From the NCBI GenBank assembly GCA_030671565.1, contig DAOVIC010000049.1, positions 1 through 10,517 of the forward strand: 10,517 nucleotides of DNA, in the 5' to 3' direction. This DNA comes from Anaerohalosphaeraceae bacterium. Lineage in GTDB: Bacteria; Planctomycetota; Phycisphaerae; Sedimentisphaerales; Anaerohalosphaeraceae. Shown here one piece after another: positions 1 to 6,266 of the stretch; within the stretch, counting starts at the first letter, position 1; each line of letters starts with the position of its first letter. The notes below the pieces were generated by a model, which saw nothing but the letters and a program-made list of their open reading frames with translations, was not told the DNA's origin and did no database searches. The translations under genes and the position numbers were made by a program.

Positions 1-1
1 C

Positions 2-382
2 AGGGAACTTGAGAAACGTTTGAACCAAATCGCGGACGATATTGGGAGTATACTTGAGAGCTTTGGGCCGGATGTGCTTGCTATCGAAGAATTGTATTCT
101 CATTATGCGCATCCCAAGACGGCGATATTGATGGGACATGCCCGGGGCGTTATACTGCAGAAGGCCGGCGCGGCGGGCTTGAAGGTGAAGCATTTTTCGG
201 CGACGCGGATCAAGAAATCATTGACCGGTAACGGGCGAGCGAGTAAGGAACAGATGCAGCGTAGTATTCAGACGATGTTGGGATTGAGCGAGGCGCCGGA
301 ACCGAATGATGTGGCCGATGCCATTGCGGCGGCTTTGTGCTGTGCAAATACAATAGGAAGCTTAAATGAGTCAAGCGGATAA
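2..382 (+). CDS. ruvC: Crossover junction endodeoxyribonuclease RuvC (5' partial)
   Basis: This is the C-terminal 126 residues of RuvC, the dimeric Mg-dependent endonuclease that resolves Holliday junctions made by homologous recombination, working with RuvAB in the cytoplasm. The reading frame is open to the left edge, so about 45-50 residues, including the first catalytic Asp near the N-terminus, lie outside the window. Seen here are the second acidic residue in VLAIEELY (Glu29 of the visible part), the conserved K-T-A-x-x-x-G-x-A-R-G-V block, and the last two catalytic Asps in PNDVADAIAAAL (Asp103 and Asp106, three apart as in E. coli RuvC D138/D141). The ttg at position 20 is not the real start, because homologous sequence continues upstream of it. 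The gene is followed by ruvA after 45 bases in the same direction, the classic ruvCAB order. Identification is secure from the motifs and the neighbours. Confidence 0.95.
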   Translation, partial: RELEKRLNQIADDIGSILESFGPDVLAIEELYSHYAHPKTAILMGHARGVILQKAGAAGLKVKHFSATRIKKSLTGNGRASKEQMQRSIQTMLGLSEAPEPNDVADAIAAALCCANTIGSLNESSG

Positions 383-416
383 GGCAGTGAAAATATTTGC
401 CCGCAGGCGGAGATAA
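366..416 (+). CDS. Possible 16-codon leader/coupling ORF between ruvC and ruvA
   Basis: A tiny ORF (MSQADKAVKIFARRRR) starts inside the last codons of ruvC and stops 11 bases before the ruvA ATG. It is preceded by AGGAAG at 355-360 with a 5-base spacer, a better ribosome-binding site than the one visible in front of ruvA itself. The peptide is basic, ending in four arginines, and I recognise no family. It could serve only to carry ribosomes from ruvC to ruvA (translational coupling), or it could be chance, since an ORF this short arises easily. Nothing else supports expression. Confidence 0.2.
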   Translation: MSQADKAVKIFARRRR

Positions 417-427
417 GGCAGGCTACG

Positions 428-1063
428 ATGATAGCAAAAATCGATGGGAAACTTGTTAGCTTGGAGACGGACAGCGCGTTGGTGCAGGTTGGTGCGATTT
501 GTTATGAGGTCATGCTTCCCGGCTATGCCGTAAGCGAGTTGGCTAACCGTGTCTCGAGTGATATATCGCTTTGCACAATGGAGTATTTTGAGGGGACGCC
601 GGGCAGAGGTAATCTTATTCCGCGGCTTGTTGGTTTTCTTACGACGGGTGAGAGGGATTTCTTTGGGAAATATACGTCCGTTAAGGGGATGGGGGTCAAG
701 AAGGGTCTAAAGTCCCTTACGATACCTATTGCCAGGATCGCCAGTGCTATCGAAAGTGGCGATGAAAAGCTGCTCGTCTCGCTGCCTTCGGTTGGCAAGA
801 GGCTTGGTCAGCTTATTATCGCTGAGCTTAAGGGTAAGCTGGAAGATTTCGCAATTTCGGAATCTGCATCAGGGACAGCGGTAAGCGGGCCTGCTTTCGA
901 TGCTTTCCAGATCGAGGCGATGGAGATATTGATCGCCTGGGGAGAGAAGCGAAACGAAATGATGGAGTTTATCGAGCTTGCGTGTAAGCGGCACCCTGAT
1001 GTGCGGACGGCGGAGGATCTGGTGCCGCTGGTTTATCGAATGAAGCAGGGAATTGAAGTGTGA
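428..1063 (+). CDS. ruvA: Holliday junction branch migration complex subunit RuvA (divergent)
   Basis: RuvA binds the four-way junction as a tetramer and loads the RuvB motor for branch migration. The 211-residue length is normal for the family (about 190-210). Domain I (residues 1-70) begins with MIAKIDGKLV and the conserved VGAICYEVMLP strand. Its end reads EYFEGTPGRGNLIPRLVGF instead of the common VVRED..LLYGF, about five residues longer. Domain II carries two helix-hairpin-helix motifs: VKGMGVKKGLKSL (85-97) and LPSVGKRLGQLI (119-130). In the second, the usual GIG/GVG hairpin has become SVG. Residues 160-208 fit the small C-terminal domain that contacts RuvB, after a flexible linker. The ATG at 428 matches the family N-terminus; only a weak ribosome site is visible. 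It lies 45 bases after ruvC and just before ruvB. As I recall, planctomycete RuvA proteins share this domain-I form, so it also hints at lineage. Confidence 0.92.
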   Translation: MIAKIDGKLVSLETDSALVQVGAICYEVMLPGYAVSELANRVSSDISLCTMEYFEGTPGRGNLIPRLVGFLTTGERDFFGKYTSVKGMGVKKGLKSLTIPIARIASAIESGDEKLLVSLPSVGKRLGQLIIAELKGKLEDFAISESASGTAVSGPAFDAFQIEAMEILIAWGEKRNEMMEFIELACKRHPDVRTAEDLVPLVYRMKQGIEV

Positions 1064-1110
1064 AGAAAGGCATAAGTGGTTGATTCGGCCTTTGGTCGAG
1101 GTTTTGATAT

Positions 1111-1114
1111 AAGG
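1111..1114 (+). promoter_or_regulatory. Ribosome-binding site favouring the ATG start of ruvB
   Basis: AAGG stands six bases before the ATG at 1121, whose product MAIDRVLS is the N-terminus expected for RuvB. A competing site, GAAAGG at 1065-1070, is well placed for a GTG at 1076 and would add 15 residues not expected from the family. Homology favours 1121, but the upstream site is not weaker by sequence alone. Confidence 0.45.
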
Positions 1115-1120
1115 TTTGTT

Positions 1121-2167
1121 ATGGCGATTGACAGAGTATTGAGTAGTGATTCGGCTGGGAGCGGTGAGGATGGTTTCAACTATGCGCTTCGGCCCGAGAG
1201 TCTGGACGAGGTGATCGGCCAGGAGACGATCAAGGAGAAAATGCGGATCGCAGTTGCCGCTGCCAGGGGAAGAGAAGAACCGCTTGAGCATATACTTTTG
1301 TACGGGCCTCCGGGACTGGGCAAGACTACGCTTGCTAATATTGTGGCGAAGGAAATGAATGCGGCGATCAAGGTCGCTTCGGGGCCGGCGCTCAACAAGC
1401 AAGGGGATGTAATGGGATTGCTTAGCAATATGAATACGGGGGACGTGCTTTTTATTGACGAGGTGCACCGACTTAGTGCTCCTGTGGAGGAGTTTATTTA
1501 TCCTGCGATGGAGGATTTTAAGGTTGATTTTACGGTCGATAGCGGGATGCATGCCAAGACGATAAACTTTCCATTGAATCAGTTTACGCTTGTCGGCGCG
1601 ACGACTCGGGCAGGTCTTTTAAGTGCGCCGCTTCGGGGTCGGTTCGGGATGCTTTTGCATGTTGATTTTTATTCTATCGAACAGTTGACCGAGATCGCGT
1701 CGCGGTCGGCGAGGCTGCTTGGTTTGGAAAGCAACGATACTTCTCTTTCACTTATCGCATCGCGGTCGCGGGGTACGCCTCGGGTGGCTAACCGTCTTTT
1801 GAAGCGTGTTCGGGACTACGCGCAGGTTAAGGGGACGGGGAAGCTTACGACTGAAATTGTAGAACGTGCTTTACGGATGGAGCAGATCGACGAGCTTGGG
1901 CTCGATGAGCTTGACAGGTCGTTTTTGCGTGCGCTTGGTACGGTTTATGACGGCGGACCGGCTGGGATCGAGGCGATCGCGGCGACTCTGGGCGAGGAGA
2001 GAGATACGCTGGAGGATGTTGTCGAACCTTATCTCTTGCAGATCGGTTTTGTTCGCAGAACGCGAAGAGGGCGCGAAATAACCAAAGATGCATGCAGGCA
2101 CCTGGGGCTGAAGTACTCGGTCAACAAGAAAGATTCAAATCAGGCCACTATGTTTGAGGAAGAATAA
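1121..2167 (+). CDS. ruvB: Holliday junction branch migration ATPase RuvB
   Basis: RuvB is the hexameric AAA+ motor that pulls DNA through the RuvA-bound Holliday junction. With the ATG at 1121 it has 348 residues, typical for the family. In order: N-terminal NYALRPESLDEVIGQ (20-34); Walker A GPPGLGKT (62-69); Walker B FIDEVHR (111-117); the RuvB-specific beta-hairpin region that contacts RuvA (about 125-150); sensor 1 VGATTRAG (158-165); the arginine-finger region LRGRFG (171-176); sensor 2 GTPRVANRLL (218-227); and a C-terminal winged-helix DNA-binding domain ending in LLQIGFVRRTRRGREIT (305-321). All catalytic motifs are intact. It is the last gene of the ruvCAB operon, 57 bases after ruvA from this start, and is followed at once by a terminator-like hairpin. 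A GTG at 1076 would give 363 residues and cannot be fully excluded. Confidence 0.96.
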   Translation: MAIDRVLSSDSAGSGEDGFNYALRPESLDEVIGQETIKEKMRIAVAAARGREEPLEHILLYGPPGLGKTTLANIVAKEMNAAIKVASGPALNKQGDVMGLLSNMNTGDVLFIDEVHRLSAPVEEFIYPAMEDFKVDFTVDSGMHAKTINFPLNQFTLVGATTRAGLLSAPLRGRFGMLLHVDFYSIEQLTEIASRSARLLGLESNDTSLSLIASRSRGTPRVANRLLKRVRDYAQVKGTGKLTTEIVERALRMEQIDELGLDELDRSFLRALGTVYDGGPAGIEAIAATLGEERDTLEDVVEPYLLQIGFVRRTRRGREITKDACRHLGLKYSVNKKDSNQATMFEEE

Positions 2168-2168
2168 T

Positions 2169-2190
2169 ACCCGCCCTACTATCGGGTTTT
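2169..2190 (+). terminator. Intrinsic terminator of the ruvCAB operon
   Basis: Two bases after the ruvB stop codon, ACCCG pairs with CGGGT across a nine-base loop and is followed by a run of T. The stem is only five base pairs, so strength is uncertain. It fills the short gap between the convergent ruvB and recO genes, and its T-run overlaps the recO stop codon. On the minus strand the stem is not followed by a clear T-run, so it probably serves the plus-strand operon only. Confidence 0.5.
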
Positions 2191-2926
2191 AGTGTTTCAG
2201 AAAGTATTTTGCTGTTTTTGGGGGTCGGTGCATCAGGTGTGTGAAGTGTCTTATCATCAGTTTCTCTAATTCGTTTATGGTTGCCTCTGTTGCTTCGGTG
2301 AGTTTGTTCAGGTCGTAGAGGCAGTGGGCCGTTTGGTGGGTAAGTGAGGTTCTGTCTGGATAATTAGATTGGCAGTCGGGGCAGATCAGGCCGTTTGCGT
2401 TGCTTGAGAAGTAGAATTTGCCCCATTTGGAGGATAGTTGTGTTTTGCAGTTTGCGCAATTTTTCATTACTGGCCTTGCGCCTATTTCGTTTAGCAATGA
2501 CAGCTGGAACACTATGAGAAGCGCGGTGGCGTTTTTTATGTCCGGCGTTTTCTGCAGGTCATTCAGGAAATTAAACAGGACATCGAAAAGGTCCGGGTGA
2601 GGGTCATTTGCTTCTGTGAACGCATCGGTGAGTTCTACGGCGAAGAGTGCTGCGTTCAGAGTGAAAAGTTTTCTGGTCATTTGTATAAACACGGGGGTTT
2701 GCTGGAATTCGGTCAGGGTGGCAAGGCCTTCGTTTGGGGCTGGTTTAAAAATCATATGTCCGTAGGCGAGTGTTTCTACGGGTCCGTCAAAGGAGTTGTT
2801 TTTTCTCTTTGCCCCTTTTGCAATTGCCCCGATCTTTCCTGAAAGTTTTGTGAAAAGGGTCAGGACCTGTGAGGTGTCCGAATAGTCTACTGTCCTTAGG
2901 CAGATGGCTGTGTCTTTTATTAACAT
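2189..2926 (-). CDS. recO: DNA repair protein RecO
   Basis: RecO helps RecA displace single-strand-binding protein and anneals complementary strands in the RecF(O)R pathway of gap repair. The 245-residue product has the RecO layout: an N-terminal OB-fold (about 1-80) opening with DTAICLRTVDYSDTSQVLTLFT, here residues 5-26, then GKIGAIAKGAKRKNN (30-44) with its basic DNA-contact residues; a helical middle; and a four-cysteine zinc finger formed by CANC (157-160) and CPDC (182-185). The C-terminal helical part (about 200-245) includes the typical RHFTHLMHRPPK near the end. The ATG at 2926 lies 13 bases after the stop of the CNNM/CBS gene, with no clear ribosome site, so translation is probably coupled to that gene. 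It is the last gene of the long minus-strand run and converges on ruvB, bringing two recombination functions together. In Firmicutes recO likewise follows the phoH-pgpH-ybeY cluster. Confidence 0.92.
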   Translation of the reverse strand: MLIKDTAICLRTVDYSDTSQVLTLFTKLSGKIGAIAKGAKRKNNSFDGPVETLAYGHMIFKPAPNEGLATLTEFQQTPVFIQMTRKLFTLNAALFAVELTDAFTEANDPHPDLFDVLFNFLNDLQKTPDIKNATALLIVFQLSLLNEIGARPVMKNCANCKTQLSSKWGKFYFSSNANGLICPDCQSNYPDRTSLTHQTAHCLYDLNKLTEATEATINELEKLMIRHFTHLMHRPPKTAKYFLKH

Positions 2927-2939
2927 TACGTTAGGGGGC

Positions 2940-4196
2940 CTATTCTTCGGCGGGTTGTTTTTGTATTTTTATTCGCTTTATACGTCTGGCTTCGGCGTCT
3001 GTGATCGTAAATGTTATATTTTGAAATCCAAAGACTTTGCCGGTTTTGGGTATAAATCCAAGATGGGCAAAAATGAATCCGCCGAGCGTGTCATAGCTTT
3101 CGTCTTCGGGCAGGTCGAGGTCGTAATCGCTGTTCAGATCGTCGATGTGCATTCGCGCGTCGACTTCCATTGTGTTTTCGTCGATCTGTCTGATCGGTTC
3201 TGCCGGAGCCTCTTCGTACTCGTCGACGATTTCGCCTACGAGTTCTTCGAGGATGTCTTCAATGGTTACAATCCCTGCGGTTCCGCCGTATTCATCGAGT
3301 ACGACGGCGATGTGCAGTTTTTGGTTTTGGAACTCGTGGAGAAGCGACCGCAGCGGTTTGCTCTCCGGGACGAAGTATGCTTTTCTTATTTTGTCGGTGA
3401 GCTTGAATTCCTGGGGGTCGCGACCTATCTCGGCGAGGAGATCCTTTGCGTATACCAAGCCTATGATGTTGTCTATGTTGTTTTCGTAGACTGGAATGCG
3501 GGAGTGTCCGGCGCTGCTTATCGTCTGCAGGACGACGGGCAAATCCTCTTCTGCATTCAAGGCGATGATGTCTGTCCTGGGAGTCATGATCTCGTCGACG
3601 GCGGTGTCGCTTAGTTCGAGTACGTTTTCGATCATCTCCATTTCCTCTTCGTCTACGACGCCTTCGATCTTTCTTTGTTCGACAACGCTTAGGAGTTCTT
3701 CCTGCATCTGATCCTGCTGCTGGTCGAGCGAGACTTCCGTAACGCCGGCGAGACGTTTTGCGAGTGTTTCATGGAGTCTGAAGAAATAGAGCATGGGAGC
3801 AGCGATAAAAGCGAAGAACCGCAACGGTGTGTATGCGTGTGAAAGGAAAATTTCTCCGGTGTATTTTGCCCATGCGTGCGGTATCGCGACGCAGCATAGT
3901 TCAAGAATGATAAGGGCAGCGATGAAGGTAACGATGTAGCCGTTGGCGGCGAGACTATCGATAAGTACGAGTACCAGGATGAGATTTGTCATCAGCCCGA
4001 AAAGACGGCATGTTAGAATAAGTTTTTCGCTGTTTTCCACTAGTGGGTCGACCTGGGATTCTTTGCCTGCGGATTTGAAAGCTTCCTGTAATTTCATATA
4101 GGAAAGCGTTCTTAACGAAATGCTGCCCAGCGAGAAGAACAAAGAAGCTGCCGTCAAGAGACAAACCCAGAGGATCGACCATGTAACATCATTCAC
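2940..4196 (-). CDS. CNNM (DUF21)/CBS-pair/CorC_HlyC transmembrane protein, divergent CNNM domain
   Basis: A 418-residue membrane protein of the CorC/HlyC/CNNM type, often annotated as hemolysin or Mg/Co efflux protein. The DUF21/CNNM region (about 1-150) has hydrophobic segments near 5-27, 60-82, 87-108 and 122-140. A charged linker (about 155-200) leads to two CBS domains, the first around EIMTPRTDIIAL (202-213), the second around VVLDEYGGTAGIVTIEDILE (298-317). These normally bind adenine nucleotides. The C-terminal CorC_HlyC domain is about 335-412. The cytosolic part is textbook, but the membrane domain lacks usual polar signatures: the family's FFS-AAE-TA reads FFSLGSIS, the GNN block reads FGLMTN, and the GEILPK-like loop reads VAIPHAW. 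Start is GTG at 4196, nine bases after AAGGG. It lies 48 bases after ybeY and 13 before recO, occupying the interval where era is often found. Ion transport should not be assumed. Confidence 0.88.
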   Translation of the reverse strand: MNDVTWSILWVCLLTAASLFFSLGSISLRTLSYMKLQEAFKSAGKESQVDPLVENSEKLILTCRLFGLMTNLILVLVLIDSLAANGYIVTFIAALIILELCCVAIPHAWAKYTGEIFLSHAYTPLRFFAFIAAPMLYFFRLHETLAKRLAGVTEVSLDQQQDQMQEELLSVVEQRKIEGVVDEEEMEMIENVLELSDTAVDEIMTPRTDIIALNAEEDLPVVLQTISSAGHSRIPVYENNIDNIIGLVYAKDLLAEIGRDPQEFKLTDKIRKAYFVPESKPLRSLLHEFQNQKLHIAVVLDEYGGTAGIVTIEDILEELVGEIVDEYEEAPAEPIRQIDENTMEVDARMHIDDLNSDYDLDLPEDESYDTLGGFIFAHLGFIPKTGKVFGFQNITFTITDAEARRIKRIKIQKQPAEE

Positions 4197-4244
4197 TTAA
4201 ATTCGCCCTTAACAAAACAGAAATTTTCAATCATGATCATTATA

Positions 4245-4721
4245 TCATCCATGCCGATATGTGACACCATAGCCCGCATCAGTGAGTATTTCGTCCTCGG
4301 TCCGGTGCATCCGTTGAGCTTCTTTTTCATCGGCATCGTCAAAACCGAGATTATGCAGCAAACCGTGTGTGATGTAAAGAGCAAGTTCGGCATTTAGCGG
4401 ATGGCCCCTTTTTTCGCCTTGCCTTGCGGCTTCCTGTGCGTTTATCACGAGATCGAAAACCCTTTCGGTGTCCCCTGGCTCGGTAAGATCAAAGCTTATG
4501 ACATCGGTTGTGTTTGATTTTTGCAGAAATTTTTCGTTTAGTTCGGCGATCTTTTCGTCGCCTACAATTACAATGCTTACGGCGGCGTCGGTCACATCGA
4601 AGCGGCGGCAGATCGCGAGGGCGAGGTTTTTGAATCCATCGATGTCGAGGTCCGCGTTTTGAATTTCGCAGTCAATTTCAACTGTCATATTATTGTTTTG
4701 GTGAGGGGCAGGTTTATTCAT
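4245..4721 (-). CDS. ybeY: Endoribonuclease/rRNA maturation factor YbeY (HxxxHxxxxxD variant)
   Basis: YbeY is a small metal-dependent protein needed for 16S rRNA 3'-end maturation and 70S quality control. The 158-residue product carries STRONG family marks: NTTDVISFDL (70-79), the following DLVINAQEAA (90-99), and the metal-site segment ITHGLLHNLGFDD (117-129), then an acidic tail MHRTEDEIL (138-146). The first two metal ligands are present (His119, His123). The third, His in E. coli (GYDH), is Asp129 here, still a possible ligand; similar Asp forms occur elsewhere as I recall. The first ATG (4721) overlaps the stop of the upstream pgpH-like gene in ATGA, which favours translational coupling. 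An internal ATG at 4688 would shorten the product by 11 residues and also lacks a clear ribosome site. phoH and ybeY are neighbours in very many bacteria and are thought to act together on RNA. Confidence 0.92.
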   Translation of the reverse strand: MNKPAPHQNNNMTVEIDCEIQNADLDIDGFKNLALAICRRFDVTDAAVSIVIVGDEKIAELNEKFLQKSNTTDVISFDLTEPGDTERVFDLVINAQEAARQGEKRGHPLNAELALYITHGLLHNLGFDDADEKEAQRMHRTEDEILTDAGYGVTYRHG

Positions 4722-6250
4722 TTGGTATCATCGAACGGTTCGTCTGGAGCTTTGGGATATGCGATCCTGCCGTGGTGATGAGCGGCAAGTGACTTCGCCA
4801 TGCTCGTTTCTATTGTGCTAAGTTCCCTCAGCGTCAGGTCGCACTCATCGAATTGTCCATCCTGGAGGCGTTTCATGACCATATTGCGTACGATAACTTC
4901 TATTCGAGTTGGGGTTACTTCATTTACTGATCTTGTCGCGCTTTCTACGGCGTCTGCGATCATAACGATTGCGGCTTCTTTGGTTTTTGGTTTCGGCCCG
5001 GGATATCTAAATTCCGAGTCTGAAACTGGTTTTTGCTTGTCGTCCTGCTGTTTTTTTGCCTGATTATAAAAATACTCGATCAGGGTCGTACCGTGGTGAG
5101 TTTCAACAAACTGCCTTAGTACTGCCGGAAGTCCGTATTCGTGTGCTATCTCTATACCGTCTTTGACGTGGCCGACGATGATAAGCTGGCTCATCGCAGG
5201 TGAAAGCTGTTCGTGTCTTGACACGGAACCCATCTGGTTTTCAACGAAGTATGGCGGTTTGTTGATCTTTCCTATGTCGTGATAGTAGGCCCCTACTCTT
5301 GCGAGCAGTCCGTTTGCATCGATCGATTCTGCGGCAGATTCGGCGATAGATCCGATGAGAAGGCTGTGGCTGAATGTTCCGGGAGCCTCCATCGCAAGTT
5401 TTTTGAGCAAAGGCTGGTTTGCATCGCTGTAGTCAAGGAGTGTCATACTTGTTGCGATGCGGAATATTTTTTCGATTATCGGAAGGAATCCCTGGATTAT
5501 AAGTCCGATGGCGATGGTGATTGCGGCGGCCGCTCCGGACGTTTTTGAAATATCCCTTGTGCTTAATCCCTCGACAACTCCGATGGCGACGGCGACTATG
5601 AGCACAGCAACGGCCGCGAGAGTTGTAACCTCGATAAGCTTCATACGGGTACGAATTTCTTTTAGAGAGAAGCAGCAGGTGATGGCTCCTGTGATCATGG
5701 TCAGAAACATTTTTATCGAGGCAATGTCTTCCGCGGCGGCAAAACAAGCAAGGATGCAATAAAACATGGTCATGCCGATAGCAAATCTTTGGTCATAGGC
5801 AACCGTAAGGATCAGTGCACTCGTAACGGCCCATCCGGTCGAGAGGTATACCCATTCCTGATAGAGTGAACCAACCTTCGACAGAGCAAGCAGGACAAGA
5901 AAAAGTCCCACGAGAGCCATTGCCTTGCTGGGTTTTGAAACAACGATCGGTTTGTAATGGGAAAGATATGTGGCCATTCCGAAAGAGATTAGCAGGACAA
6001 TTCCTGAAAGTGCGATGATTTCCGGATAACTTCTGAAAAGGGGCGTATCTGATTGCCAGAATTCGCCATTTGGATTGTAGGTATTTACGCTTAAAATCAC
6101 CGATGCGCCGACGATGAAGATTATCAATATGCTGATGGCGGCAGGGAGTTCGCTGTTCATAAACTTGCCAAATTTCGCAAATTTTTCAGCCGACTTCGTG
6201 TCGCGAACATGCTGTCTGCGTGCACTGACTTTTTTCTTCATGAAAGCCAT
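4718..6250 (-). CDS. pgpH: PgpH/YqfF-like 7TM-HD phosphohydrolase without the 7TMR-HDED ectodomain
   Basis: Probable membrane-bound cyclic-di-AMP phosphodiesterase; the substrate is inferred from the family. Numbered from the ATG at 6250 (510 residues): a basic cytosolic N-terminus, one membrane segment at about 36-55, a short outside loop of roughly 20 residues, then a cluster of membrane helices (about 77-262), and a cytosolic HD domain (about 270-480). The HD domain is introduced by LLDYSDANQPLLKKLA and APGTFSHSLL. The metal-site residues His295, His324-Asp325 (ARVGAYYHDIGK), His361, His385-His386 and Asp433 match the spacing I recall for Listeria PgpH, so catalysis is probably intact. Family members usually have 700 or more residues because of a large extracellular 7TMR-HDED sensor between the first helix and the rest; it is missing here. 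The chosen ATG follows the phoH stop by 16 bases with AGG nine bases ahead. An ATG at 6286 would add 12 residues and overlap phoH by 20 bases. The order phoH-pgpH-ybeY is as in Firmicutes. Confidence 0.88.
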   Translation of the reverse strand: MAFMKKKVSARRQHVRDTKSAEKFAKFGKFMNSELPAAISILIIFIVGASVILSVNTYNPNGEFWQSDTPLFRSYPEIIALSGIVLLISFGMATYLSHYKPIVVSKPSKAMALVGLFLVLLALSKVGSLYQEWVYLSTGWAVTSALILTVAYDQRFAIGMTMFYCILACFAAAEDIASIKMFLTMITGAITCCFSLKEIRTRMKLIEVTTLAAVAVLIVAVAIGVVEGLSTRDISKTSGAAAAITIAIGLIIQGFLPIIEKIFRIATSMTLLDYSDANQPLLKKLAMEAPGTFSHSLLIGSIAESAAESIDANGLLARVGAYYHDIGKINKPPYFVENQMGSVSRHEQLSPAMSQLIIVGHVKDGIEIAHEYGLPAVLRQFVETHHGTTLIEYFYNQAKKQQDDKQKPVSDSEFRYPGPKPKTKEAAIVMIADAVESATRSVNEVTPTRIEVIVRNMVMKRLQDGQFDECDLTLRELSTIETSMAKSLAAHHHGRIAYPKAPDEPFDDTK

Positions 6251-6266
6251 AATTGGATACCTGTGA

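Noticed and set aside
1076..1120. GTG-initiated 15-residue N-terminal extension of RuvB
   Set aside because: It has a fair ribosome site, but the extension is outside the usual RuvB N-terminus, whereas the ATG at 1121 gives the expected MAIDRVLS and also has AAGG upstream.
869..1552. Minus-strand ORF of 227 codons across ruvA-ruvB
   Set aside because: It runs against two well-supported genes, crosses their junction, and is abnormally rich in His/Arg/Ser, as expected of a shadow frame.
2904..3614. Long plus-strand ORF (236 codons) with hydrophobic start
   Set aside because: It lies opposite the clearly homologous CNNM/CBS gene, has no family resemblance, and is rich in Val/Phe/Asp runs typical of the complement of an acidic coding sequence.
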